From: Stenotrophomonas sp. MMGLT7
Lineage (GTDB): Bacteria; Pseudomonadota; Gammaproteobacteria; Xanthomonadales; Xanthomonadaceae
Direction of reading: 5' to 3'
Length of the DNA stretch: 64,000 nucleotides
Assembly (NCBI RefSeq): GCF_021168555.1
Contig: NZ_JAJOZS010000008.1
Coordinates: 62,001-126,000 of the forward strand
The notes under the pieces were generated by a model. It ran no database searches. It was not told the DNA's origin and saw only the letters and a list, made by a program, of their open reading frames with translations. The position numbers and the translations under genes were made by a program. Positions 24,921 to 32,565 of this stretch are shown here, piece by piece. The first letter of the stretch is position 1. Each line of letters opens with the position of its first letter.

Positions 24921-25973
24921 ATGAGTTCCCCGATGCCCCACAGCCGTGACGCATTCCGCGCCCTCGCCCTGCTGTTCTGTAGCCTCCTGCCTTTGCCCGC
25001 CTTCCCCGCTCCCCGCGCCACGCCGCTCGCGCCCCAGGTACTGGTCATCACCATGTTCGACAGCGAAGCCAGGCCTTGGCTGGAGCACGAGCCGCTGACG
25101 CGCGCGGTGCCGGTACCGGGCCTGGCGCCGCGCTACCCGGACGTGCACTGCACCGACGATGCGCATCTGTGCCTGCTCACCACCGACATGGGCTATGCCA
25201 ATGCCGCCAGCGTCACCGCCGCCTTGGTGCATTCGCAGCGCTTCGACCTGCGCCGCAGCTACGTGCTGGTCGCCGGCATCGGCGGCGTCGATCCGGCCTT
25301 TGGCACGCTGGGCTCGGCGCACTGGGCGCGCTACGTGGTCGATGGCGGGCTGAGCTATGCGGTCGATCCGCGCCAGGCGCCGGCCGGCTGGCCGTCGGGC
25401 ATCCTGGCGCTGGGCGCACCGCAGCCGGGCGAGAAGGGCGATTGGGACACCGGCACCGAGCTGTACCGGCTCGACGAGTCGCTGCTGCAGCGCGCCTATG
25501 CGCTGACCCGTGCCACGCCGCTGCTCGATGGCGACGAGGCGCGTGCCTATCGCATCCGCTACCCTGCGGCACCGGCCAACGCGCCGCCGCAGGTGAGCAT
25601 CTGCGACACGCTGTCGTCCGATACCTACTGGCACGGCTCGACGCTGGCCGCGGCGATGGCGACGCAGGCCGCGGTGGCCAGCGGCGGCAAGGCGCAGGTA
25701 TGCACCACGCAGATGGAGGACAACGCCACGCTGACCGCGCTCAGGCACGGTGCCGAGGCCGGCCGGGTCGATTTCCGCCGAGTCGCGGTGCTGCGCACCG
25801 GCTCCAACTTCGATCGCGAGGCGCCGGGCCAAGACGTGGCCGAATCGCTGCACGCCAAGTCCGGGGGTTTCGTGCCGGCCACCACCAACGCCTACCGGGT
25901 CGGCAAGGCACTGGCCGCGACCATCCTCGCCGACTGGCCGCGTTGGCGCGATGGCGTGCCCCCCACACCTTGA
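24921..25973 (+). CDS. Exported NUP-family 'purine nucleoside permease' protein
   Basis: 350 residues of the NUP family, first described as a purine nucleoside permease in Candida. Family stretches are VLVITMFDSEARPWL, PDVHCTDD, TTDMGYANAA, GIGGVDPAFGTLGSA, TMEDNAT-like QMEDNATL and FDREAPGQ. A signal peptide (LALLFCSLLPLPAFPAP) is present and there is no further hydrophobic segment, so it cannot by itself form a membrane channel. The family is related in fold to nucleoside phosphorylases and nucleosidases, so I favour a periplasmic nucleoside-cleaving or binding role. It has its own transcript start region and precedes the allantoate gene. Confidence 0.8.
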   Translation: MSSPMPHSRDAFRALALLFCSLLPLPAFPAPRATPLAPQVLVITMFDSEARPWLEHEPLTRAVPVPGLAPRYPDVHCTDDAHLCLLTTDMGYANAASVTAALVHSQRFDLRRSYVLVAGIGGVDPAFGTLGSAHWARYVVDGGLSYAVDPRQAPAGWPSGILALGAPQPGEKGDWDTGTELYRLDESLLQRAYALTRATPLLDGDEARAYRIRYPAAPANAPPQVSICDTLSSDTYWHGSTLAAAMATQAAVASGGKAQVCTTQMEDNATLTALRHGAEAGRVDFRRVAVLRTGSNFDREAPGQDVAESLHAKSGGFVPATTNAYRVGKALAATILADWPRWRDGVPPTP

Positions 25974-25996
25974 GCGTCCCAGAGCATTGCGTTGCG

Positions 25997-26063
25997 TTGC
26001 GTTTTTCGCAACATACATGTGCGAAAAAACACTTTGATGGCGACACGAGGCCATTCGTATAGT
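25997..26063 (+). promoter_or_regulatory. LysR-type activator site and promoter of the allantoate amidohydrolase
   Basis: Dyad TTGC-GTTTTTC-GCAA at 25997-26011, second box GAAAAAA at 26023-26029, -35 TTGATG at 26034-26039, -10 TATAGT at 26058-26063 (18-base spacer). Dyad-to-promoter spacing is the same as at 4120 and 9482, 22 kb and 16.5 kb away. The -10 is about 70 bases before the gene. Confidence 0.75.
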
Positions 26064-26134
26064 CGATCGCGACATTCACCCCACCCACGACGCAGCGGCG
26101 CTCCGGCGCCGGCCACGCAAGCGCGGGGTCACCG

Positions 26135-27463
26135 ATGGAAGCACACGCCATTTCCGCACCGCCGCCGCACCGCCCTCCCGCCGTCCTGCAGGCCGGCCAG
26201 CGCGTCATCGACCGCTGCGACGCTCTCGGCACCGCACCGTACAGCGACAGCGGCGATGGCCTGTTCCGCGCCTGGCTCACCCCTGCACACCGCGCCGCCC
26301 AGCAGGCCATCGCCGGCTGGATGGAGGAGGCCGGCATGGCCGTGCGCATGGATGCGGCCAGCAACCTGGTCGGCCGCTACGAGGGTTCTCGGCCCGATGC
26401 GCCGGCGCTGCTGATCGGCAGCCACATCGACAGCGTGCGCGACGCCGGCCGCTACGACGGCCCGCTCGGGGTGATGCTGGGCATCGAGTGCGTGGCTGCG
26501 CTGCACCGCGCCACGCGGCGGCTGCCGTTCGCGATCGAGGTGATCGCCTTCGGCGACGAGGAAGGCTCGCGCTTCCCGGCCTCGATGTTCACCAGCCGCG
26601 CGCTCGCCGGAACGCTCGATGCGGCGACGCTGGACGGCGTGGTCGACGGCGACGGCATCCCGGTAGCCGCGGCCCTGGCGGCCTGGGGCCTGGACGCGGC
26701 GCTCATCGGCGCGGCCGCGCGCGACCCGGCGGCGGTGATCGGCTACCTGGAGGCGCATATCGAGCAGGGCCCGGTGCTGGAAGCCGAAGGCCTGCCGCTG
26801 GGCATCGTCACCGGCATCGCCGCGCAGCTGCGCTTCAACGTGAGCGTGGACGGCCGCGCCGGGCATGCCGGCACCTGCCCGATGCCGCTGCGCCACGACG
26901 CGCTCGCCGCCGCCGCCGCGTGCGTGCTGGCGGTCGAGGCCGCAGCGCGCGAGGCCGGCGGCGACCTGGTCGCCACGGTCGGTCGCATGCAGGTACTGCC
27001 GGGCGCGACCAACGTGATTCCCGGGCGGGTGGAATTCTCGCTGGACGTGCGCGCCGGCCGCGACGACCTGCGCGACGCCGGCGCCGGCGAGATCCTGCGC
27101 CGCTTCCGCCGCATCGCCGGCGAGCGCGGCGTGGAGATCGCCGCCGAGCCGGTGCAGGACCTGGGCGCCAGCCCCTGCGACCCGGCGCTGACGAAACTGC
27201 TGGAACAGGCGGTCGCCGCGCAGGGCATCGCGCCGCGCCGGCTGCTCTCCGGCGCCGGCCACGACGCGATGGTGATGACCGCGCTGTGCCCGACCGCCAT
27301 GCTGTTCGTGCGCTGCGAAGGCGGAATCAGCCACAACCCGGCCGAACACGTCGAGGCCGAAGACGCCAGCGTGGCCGTGGCGGCGATGCTGGGATTCGTC
27401 GAGCGGCTGGGGACGACGATGACCGCCGGCACGGAGACGTCCATCGTGGGCGCGGGTGGGTGA
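26135..27463 (+). CDS. Allantoate amidohydrolase (M20-type hydrolase)
   Basis: Metal-dependent amidohydrolase of the M20/ArgE-DapE superfamily, 442 residues, N-carbamoyl hydrolase branch. Metal-site residues are H97 (GSHIDSV), D108 (RYDGPLG) and E142/E143 (GDEEGSRF). The EAHIEQGPVLE, GRAGHAGTCPM and SGAGHDAM motifs are those of AllC/HpxK enzymes that release ammonia and CO2 from allantoate. N-carbamoyl-beta-alanine or -amino-acid hydrolases share these motifs; the purine setting and the shared operator favour allantoate. No allantoinase is in the window, so allantoate must be made by a gene elsewhere or taken up. Confidence 0.84.
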   Translation: MEAHAISAPPPHRPPAVLQAGQRVIDRCDALGTAPYSDSGDGLFRAWLTPAHRAAQQAIAGWMEEAGMAVRMDAASNLVGRYEGSRPDAPALLIGSHIDSVRDAGRYDGPLGVMLGIECVAALHRATRRLPFAIEVIAFGDEEGSRFPASMFTSRALAGTLDAATLDGVVDGDGIPVAAALAAWGLDAALIGAAARDPAAVIGYLEAHIEQGPVLEAEGLPLGIVTGIAAQLRFNVSVDGRAGHAGTCPMPLRHDALAAAAACVLAVEAAAREAGGDLVATVGRMQVLPGATNVIPGRVEFSLDVRAGRDDLRDAGAGEILRRFRRIAGERGVEIAAEPVQDLGASPCDPALTKLLEQAVAAQGIAPRRLLSGAGHDAMVMTALCPTAMLFVRCEGGISHNPAEHVEAEDASVAVAAMLGFVERLGTTMTAGTETSIVGAGG

Positions 27464-27762
27464 AGCCGTGCCTCTACTGACCTTGCCGCGATCGCTGCCT
27501 TCCCTCTGCGGCCTCCCCAATGCGTTGCATGCGCAGGGCCGGGCTCTACCCCCCTCCCTTTCGCGCCGCCCCTACGCGCTGCGCGCGCAAGGGGGAGGAA
27601 TTTTTGCCCCTCCCTTTCGCGCAGCGAAGGGGAGGGTTGGGGAGGGGTGCTTGTGCAGGGGTGAGATATATCAGGGGGGGAAGGCGAGATATCTAGCCGG
27701 AAGAACCCGGAAGAAGGCGGAATTGAGCGGACCGCCATGAAACGCTATTGCACGTGGTGCAA
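27464..27762. other. Host-prophage boundary region
   Basis: The left part holds host repeats: an imperfect hairpin at 27608-27636, copy 2 of the element at 17786, with the same G-rich tail. From about 27655 the sequence changes to short direct repeats: GAGATAT at 27663 and 27686, and CCGGAAGAA at 27697 and 27707. Such repeats are expected where a Mu-type transposase binds the phage end. ATTGCAC-GTG-GTGCAAT at 27747-27763 is a hairpin touching the stop of the last phage gene and may end its transcript. The exact end base cannot be fixed without the right junction. Confidence 0.55.
27608..27636. repeat. Interspersed hairpin repeat, copy 2
   Basis: CCCTCCCTTTCGC and its inverse with one mismatch around a GCA loop, followed by GGGTTGGGGAGGGGTGCT. 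It is the counterpart of the element at 17786. Confidence 0.65.
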
Positions 27763-28122
27763 TCAAGAGTCCTGGTCGAATAGACCTGGTTGATCCAGCC
27801 CGCTGGCGCGGACCTGGGCGCGGTTGATGAGGCGACGGACACCGCGCTCGGTCATCCCTGTCTCGCGTGCCAAGCTGGCGAACGTCGCGCCGCGGCGGTG
27901 GGCGAGCAGTATCTCATGCTCGCGCTTGGACGCCTTGTAGTGCGCATCCTTGGGATACGTGATGATCTGCCCGCCCCAGTGCTCGGCCAGGGCGTCGGCG
28001 ACGGACGAGCCGACCAGCTCGGCCAGGTCCGCGGACACGGCATGCGTTCGGACCAACTGCTGCGAGATCAACTCCGCAACCTCGGTCAGCAGCTCGTGGC
28101 GGCGGGCCTCCATCGGCTTCAT
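27763..28122 (-). CDS. Mor-type transcription activator
   Basis: 119 residues of the Mu Mor/C family, which activates middle or late phage promoters. The C-terminal helix-turn-helix (ARETGMTERGVRRLINRA, about residues 88-105) follows the family region GGQIITYPKDAHYKASKRE. In Mu, Mor dimers bind an imperfect dyad just upstream of the promoter; the repeated dyad at 42544 and 49891 is the best target candidate here. It is the last gene of the long leftward operon and overlaps gemA by 4 bases. Confidence 0.85.
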   Translation of the reverse strand: MKPMEARRHELLTEVAELISQQLVRTHAVSADLAELVGSSVADALAEHWGGQIITYPKDAHYKASKREHEILLAHRRGATFASLARETGMTERGVRRLINRAQVRASGLDQPGLFDQDS

Positions 28123-28583
28123 TGCGGGGCGGCCTCCCGCTTCGCGCGGCGGTTGGCGTCGATCTGCATCGCGGCGATCACCTTCGCGAGCTGGTCCTCG
28201 TTGCACCACTCCAGGCGGTTGACCTTGCAGATGCGCCGGGCGATCGAGTGCGCATAGGCCCACTCGCGGCCCGCATCTGCCAGCAGGGCCTCGATCTTTG
28301 TCAGCTGGGGCGAGAGGGCGCCGCGGGGCTTGCCGGCCCACTGGCGGGCTGCCTGGGCGGCCTTTGCGGGCATACCGCCCAGGCGGCGCAGCTCGTTGGC
28401 GATCGCGTCGAGCTGGCGCTGGTCGCACAGGGCGGCGCTGCGCACCGCGGTGCCATGCTCGCGGGAGACGCGCTCGACCAGGTCGCGGTATACGTCGTCG
28501 GCCAGGCCCAGCTTGTTGGAGGCCGCGTGGATGGCCGCCAGCACGCGCTTGCGGCCGTCCTGGGGCTTGCGAGAGCGGGTCAT
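28119..28583 (-). CDS. gemA: GemA/gp16-like phage regulator
   Basis: 154 residues of the phage gp16 family (DUF1018, GemA of Mu), with the typical core RVLAAIHAASNKLGLADDVYR and the C-terminal KIEALLADAGREWAYAHSIA plus WCNEDQLAKVIAAMQID. In Mu, GemA modulates host gene expression. The start at 28583 overlaps the preceding gene by ATGA, which excludes the longer frame upstream. Confidence 0.85.
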   Translation of the reverse strand: MTRSRKPQDGRKRVLAAIHAASNKLGLADDVYRDLVERVSREHGTAVRSAALCDQRQLDAIANELRRLGGMPAKAAQAARQWAGKPRGALSPQLTKIEALLADAGREWAYAHSIARRICKVNRLEWCNEDQLAKVIAAMQIDANRRAKREAAPQ

Positions 28584-28882
28584 GGTGTGGTCTCGGGGAA
28601 CATGTCCTGGGTACGGGAACACCGCGACGGCGGTACCGGCTCGCCCGCGGGGACATAGGCCGAGCACTGCAGAAGGCCGAACTGATCGAAGGTCCATTCC
28701 GCGGGATATTCCGGATCGTCAACGTCGTGCAGCATGGTCAGATCGGCAATCCGGCACCCGACTGGAGCCAGTCCGCCATCGTCGATCTCCTGCAGGTGTT
28801 CGCTGCGCTGGCAGTCACGGCACCAGGCGCAGATGAAGCCATCACCCTCGGTGCCGTTGCTCGGACGGTACTTCTCGGTCAT
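28580..28882 (-). CDS. Small Cys-rich phage protein
   Basis: 100 residues, not recognised. CAWCRDC near residue 18 and isolated cysteines further on suggest a small metal-binding fold. It overlaps gemA by 4 bases and lies 3 bases after the next upstream gene, so it belongs to the early operon. Confidence 0.6.
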   Translation of the reverse strand: MTEKYRPSNGTEGDGFICAWCRDCQRSEHLQEIDDGGLAPVGCRIADLTMLHDVDDPEYPAEWTFDQFGLLQCSAYVPAGEPVPPSRCSRTQDMFPETTP

Positions 28883-28885
28883 TAC

Positions 28886-29140
28886 TCAATCCCTCCCACG
28901 GCGCGGCGGCGGCAGCAACGGGCTTACGCCACGCTTCTCGACGGGGATGAAGTCGGTGGCCAGGCCGTTGGCATCGAGCGCGCGCATGGCGTCGATCTCG
29001 ACCTTGGCGCTGTTGATGATGGTCTGGGCGACGGTGGAGACGGTCTTGGCCCGCTCAAGGTCCATCGGGTCGTCCTTGTCCTTCAGCGCCTCGATCACCT
29101 CGAACAGGTGATCGCGCAGATCCTCAATCTTGTTCTTCAT
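28886..29140 (-). CDS. Small phage protein beside the HNH gene
   Basis: 84 residues with two predicted helices (KIEDLRDHLFEVIEALKD and AKTVSTVAQTIINSAKVEID). Similar short helical proteins occur beside HNH genes in Mu-like phages, but no function is known to me. The ATG overlaps the HNH stop by 4 bases. Confidence 0.65.
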   Translation of the reverse strand: MKNKIEDLRDHLFEVIEALKDKDDPMDLERAKTVSTVAQTIINSAKVEIDAMRALDANGLATDFIPVEKRGVSPLLPPPRRGRD

Positions 29141-29847
29141 GGTGCGGTCCTCGTCCTGGACATACGGTTGATGCGGCGGTTGAGCACGCCACGAAGCTGC
29201 ATGACCTTCTTCAGCTCTTCGGGGTAGTTGTGGATGGTGTTTCGGCGCATGTTCTCGGCCAGCGAGACCAACTCCAGCTTGTCGGCGGTGATCGTCACCG
29301 CGTCGAACGTCTTCGTGCCGTCGCGGAAGCGGACGATGTGGCCCTCGGGCACGGGGCCATGCACGGCCTCCCACACCAGCACGTGGACAGGCTGCCACCG
29401 CTGCACCGGGAAGACCGTCGGATCGTCGGTGATCTTGCGCATGAGCACGCCACGCTTCGGGTCGATCTTCTCGGTGCCGATCGGGACGTAGTTATGCGCC
29501 TCCTCCGGCCGCCGGCCCTTTCGAAACTGCGTCTCGGCCATGCGGCCCGGCGCCCAGCCCGGACGGTGCAAGCCCTTGTTGGCAGGCACCAGGCCAGGCT
29601 TGAACCGCGCTGCGATCGAGTTCGGATGCTGGCTGCCCATCCACAGGTGGGCCATCGGGTTGCGCCAGTGATCCGGATGCTTCTCGACGCCCAGGCGCCT
29701 GGCGCGCTGGTACACCGAAGTTTCGCTGTGGCCGACAAGGTGCGCGATCAGGAACGCCGGCCACATCGGGAAGTTGATGCGGAGCGTCTCGTCCTCGTCC
29801 GCCGTCCACCGGCGACGAGGGGGCAGGATGCCGCGCGACTTCGCCAC
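29137..29847 (-). CDS. HNH-endonuclease-like phage protein
   Basis: 236 residues. The N-terminal part (RRRWTADEDETLRINFP, to about residue 55) looks like a SANT/Myb-type DNA-binding helix bundle. The C-terminal region (VHVLVWEAVHGPVPEGHIV) follows the HNH_3 pattern, but the usual second histidine (H-K-D-G) reads RFRDG, so nuclease activity is uncertain. It could be a DNA-binding protein derived from a nuclease. It lies directly after the RdgC gene in the early operon. Confidence 0.7.
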   Translation of the reverse strand: MAKSRGILPPRRRWTADEDETLRINFPMWPAFLIAHLVGHSETSVYQRARRLGVEKHPDHWRNPMAHLWMGSQHPNSIAARFKPGLVPANKGLHRPGWAPGRMAETQFRKGRRPEEAHNYVPIGTEKIDPKRGVLMRKITDDPTVFPVQRWQPVHVLVWEAVHGPVPEGHIVRFRDGTKTFDAVTITADKLELVSLAENMRRNTIHNYPEELKKVMQLRGVLNRRINRMSRTRTAP

Positions 29848-29849
29848 GG

Positions 29850-30758
29850 TCAGTCCTCCACCTTGGAGATCTTCAGCGCATCTTCCAGCACCAGGAACAG
29901 CCGCCGCACCTCGCCGCTCATCAGCGCGAAGCGCGCGTCCAGCTCGGCGCGCACGCCGTCCTGGTCGCTGTTCTCGAGCTGGTCGAGGGCGCCGTCGAGG
30001 AACTTGAGCTTGCGGATCACCAGGTCGTCGCCGAGTACGAAGGAGACGTGGCCATCCAGGTTCAAGGCCAGCTTGGTGACCTGCTTGCCAGCCTCCAGGT
30101 GCTTGTCGATCTCGTCGCTGCGCAGCTCGAGGTCGGTGACCTTGACGTTGCCGCCGCCTTCGCAGGGATCTTGCAGCTCGGCCTCCTCGCCCAGCGACAG
30201 GCCCTCGGGCAGCGGCTCGCCGGCGATCCAGCCGGTGAGGATCGAGCGCGGCGCGACCTCGGCGTTGAGCGGCAGCGCCGGGAAGCTGCCCAGCGCGCCG
30301 CGGATCTCGCTCATCACGTTCTCGCCGCTCTTGCGGCTGGAGGTGTCCACGGCCACGTAGCCGTGCTGCAGGTCGAGCATGGCATCGGTGCGCGAGGACT
30401 TGACGAAGGCGCGCGGCAGCAGCTCATGCACCAGGTCGTCCTTGAGCCGCTTGCGCGCCTTGCCGCCGGGCTTGCGGCCTTCCTTCTCCTCGATCTCGGC
30501 CAGCTTGCGCGCCAGCAGGTCGTTGACCACCGAGCCGGGCAGGATCTTGTCCTCCCCGCCCACGGTCAGCCACAGGAACTCGCCGATGCGGTGGCTGAGC
30601 ACCTCCTGCTCGTCGCGGCCGAACGGGGAGATGAAGCCGCGCGAGGTCATCTCCAGCGGGCCGACCGGGCGTAGGCGCTCTTCGACGAGTCGGCCGTCGA
30701 TGGCAGAGAAGTCGATGGCGGTGGGGAAGCGGAACAGGGTCAGGTTACGGAAGAACAT
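29850..30758 (-). CDS. rdgC: Phage-encoded RdgC-like recombination protein
   Basis: 302 residues matching RdgC throughout: MFFRNLTLFRF at the start, TSRGFISPFGR, LPRAFVKSSRTDAMLD, and the C-terminal ALNLDGHVSFVLGDDL. RdgC forms a ring around duplex DNA and limits RecA filament formation. As part of an early phage operon it may protect phage DNA during replicative transposition. No Gam-type end-protection gene is visible in this phage, and RdgC may take that place. The start at 30758 is the first methionine that gives the conserved N-terminus. Confidence 0.88.
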   Translation of the reverse strand: MFFRNLTLFRFPTAIDFSAIDGRLVEERLRPVGPLEMTSRGFISPFGRDEQEVLSHRIGEFLWLTVGGEDKILPGSVVNDLLARKLAEIEEKEGRKPGGKARKRLKDDLVHELLPRAFVKSSRTDAMLDLQHGYVAVDTSSRKSGENVMSEIRGALGSFPALPLNAEVAPRSILTGWIAGEPLPEGLSLGEEAELQDPCEGGGNVKVTDLELRSDEIDKHLEAGKQVTKLALNLDGHVSFVLGDDLVIRKLKFLDGALDQLENSDQDGVRAELDARFALMSGEVRRLFLVLEDALKISKVED

Positions 30759-31002
30759 GGTGGGTCTCCTTCGCATGCGCGGCTCCTTGAAGCAGCAGCC
30801 CGCGCGCTTCGGTGCTGGTGACGATCTTCATGAACAGCTCTCCGCAGTTGGGGCACTCCACCAGGCTGTCCCATTGATTGCCGGCGTCGGTCGGCGCCGA
30901 CACGACCAGGTCGAACTGGCAGCACGGCGTCACCAGCGGCTGGCGGTGGCCCTTGTAGCGGGCCATGTAGTCCAGGTGGCGTTGAAGAAGGGTCTTGTCC
31001 AT
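30745..31002 (-). CDS. Small zinc-ribbon-like phage protein
   Basis: 85 residues with CC near residue 27 and CPNC near residue 50, a pattern suggesting one zinc site. Not recognised otherwise. It overlaps the RdgC start by 14 bases. Confidence 0.6.
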   Translation of the reverse strand: MDKTLLQRHLDYMARYKGHRQPLVTPCCQFDLVVSAPTDAGNQWDSLVECPNCGELFMKIVTSTEARGLLLQGAAHAKETHHVLP

Positions 31003-31003
31003 C

Positions 31004-31213
31004 TCACTGCTCCTCTGTGTCGTAGATCTCTTGAAGGGACATGTGCATCAGCTTGCGGACGATGGCTCGCGTTTCGGGATTGATCTCGTCGGCGTGCTTG
31101 AAGGTCTCAAGAAAGGCGACAGCAAACGCGGCGATGACGCGCGCGTCGGGCGCGGCATCCTCGTTGTTGAGGATGCGCATGGAGTCCTTCAGGTTGAGCT
31201 TGATCTCGCCCAT
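31004..31213 (-). CDS. Small phage protein, unknown
   Basis: 69 residues, mostly helical in appearance (ARVIAAFAVAFLETFKHADE). The start at 31213 follows the DUF3164 gene by one base; a longer frame upstream has no support. Confidence 0.55.
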   Translation of the reverse strand: MGEIKLNLKDSMRILNNEDAAPDARVIAAFAVAFLETFKHADEINPETRAIVRKLMHMSLQEIYDTEEQ

Positions 31214-31214
31214 C

Positions 31215-31823
31215 TCACACCCCCGCCACATCAAGCGAGATCGGCTGGTACTGGCCGCGCTCGTCGCGCTCGTAGAAGCGCACGTAGGTCTTGCTGCCGA
31301 CCACCGTCACCGCATCGCTGATCGCCTCCATCGCCTCAAGCCAGCGCGGGTCGTCGAAGTCGAGCTTGCGCAGTTCCAGCACCGCTTCGGTGCGGATGTT
31401 GCCGGACTTGTCCAGGCGGAAGGCGTTGTTGATGATCGCGCGCGGCTCCATGCGCACGCCCTCGGTCCAGTCGCTCACGCACTCGTCGATCAGCGCCTTG
31501 GCCGCCTGCAGGCGCTCGTCGAAGGCGATGGTGTCCTGGATGGCGCGGATGATCTTGTAGCGGCCATCGAACGAGAACAGCGTGACGTTGCCCTTGTCGC
31601 CGCCGATGCGGGCGCCGTACTGCTCGGCGCTGAGCTGGACGAAGGCGGCGATGTCGTTGAACACGCCGCGCTTGAACTCGCGCAGCAGGTTGCGCAGCGC
31701 CAGGGCGCGGGTGATCTTCTCGATCACCAGCTCGTCGCGGGCGCGGTCGATCGGCTTGAGCTGGGATTCGGGTACCAGGTGGCCGTTGCGGTCTTCCAGG
31801 TAGCCCTTGGGGATTGCGTTCAT
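31215..31823 (-). CDS. DUF3164-family early phage protein
   Basis: 202 residues of a family found in the early region of Mu-like phages and related transposable phages. The core FKRGVFNDIAAFVQLSAEQYG and the C-terminal FYERDERGQYQPISLDV are typical. Molecular function is unknown. The ATG overlaps the next upstream gene stop. Confidence 0.8.
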   Translation of the reverse strand: MNAIPKGYLEDRNGHLVPESQLKPIDRARDELVIEKITRALALRNLLREFKRGVFNDIAAFVQLSAEQYGARIGGDKGNVTLFSFDGRYKIIRAIQDTIAFDERLQAAKALIDECVSDWTEGVRMEPRAIINNAFRLDKSGNIRTEAVLELRKLDFDDPRWLEAMEAISDAVTVVGSKTYVRFYERDERGQYQPISLDVAGV

Positions 31824-32077
31824 GGGGTATTTCCTTGGTTGGGGTCGCGCCGGTTGCCGCCGGCGCGGACGTTGAGCACCGCGGGAACGTTTTCGATTTC
31901 GAGGGGGCTGGCCGCGGCGAGCCAGTCGGTGCGCCACAGCCGCGCAGATTCGAGGGAGATGCCGAACAGCCCGGAGATCATCTGCGGCGTGATGCCGGCG
32001 GTAGGCTGGTGCTGCGCCCACAGCGCGAAGCGCATGGCGCGCAGGCGATCGTTGCGAGGGCGACCGTTCGGCCTCAT
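31820..32077 (-). CDS. Small HTH-like phage protein
   Basis: 85 residues. ITPQMISGLFGISLESARLW looks like a helix-turn-helix. It overlaps both neighbours by 4 bases and has no recognisable family. Confidence 0.55.
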   Translation of the reverse strand: MRPNGRPRNDRLRAMRFALWAQHQPTAGITPQMISGLFGISLESARLWRTDWLAAASPLEIENVPAVLNVRAGGNRRDPNQGNTP

Positions 32078-32565
32078 GGCCGCCAGTCCTCGCCGAACAT
32101 GCGTGCGAACTGCGCGTCCAGGGAGTCGCGCAGGCGCGCCCCGACCATCGGCGGCAGCTCGCCCTCGCGCTCCTCCTGCGATTCGCAGACGGTGCCCAGG
32201 TCCGGCACCAGCGGGCCGAGGTCGAACGCCGGGCCGGCATAGGCCGTGGCCTGCGTCATGTCGCGCGTGCGCGGCTCGTTGAGCACGCGCTCGCGCGGTG
32301 CCGACCGCTGCGAAGCCGGCGCAGCCAGGTCGCCGGCCCAACCTGGCGCCAGCCGGTAGCGGTACGGCCGGCCCAGGCCCACGCGCTCGATCATGCCGAC
32401 CAGGAACGCCTTGGAAACGATGCCGGCGACATAGGGCCGGTGGCGGTAGCCGAGCGCCATCACGCGGTCGATCAGCGTGGCCGAGTCGAGCAACGCGCCA
32501 TCGGCAAGCACCTGCGCGATCGACGCCTGCGCGCTGCGGTTGAGATCCGCGACGGTGCTGCTCAT
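32074..32565 (-). CDS. Phage protein with a winged-helix-like N-terminus
   Basis: 163 residues. ATLIDRVMALGYRHRPYVAG and the following ERVGLGRPYRYRLAP resemble a winged-helix domain; the rest is disordered or unknown. Tight overlap with neighbours marks it as a real member of the early operon. Confidence 0.55.
   Translation of the reverse strand: MSSTVADLNRSAQASIAQVLADGALLDSATLIDRVMALGYRHRPYVAGIVSKAFLVGMIERVGLGRPYRYRLAPGWAGDLAAPASQRSAPRERVLNEPRTRDMTQATAYAGPAFDLGPLVPDLGTVCESQEEREGELPPMVGARLRDSLDAQFARMFGEDWRP

Noticed and set aside
27747-27763. TTGC-N7-GCAA dyad like the LysR operator at the phage left end
   Set aside because: It fits the dyad format but lacks the A-rich second box and the -35/-10 at the fixed distance, and it touches the stop codon of the Mor-like gene. 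A hairpin at the transcript end is a simpler reading.
28886-29398. Longer reading of the small gene beside HNH, starting at 29398
   Set aside because: The upstream part is the HNH gene read in another frame; the ATG at 29140 overlaps the HNH stop, as in the rest of the operon.
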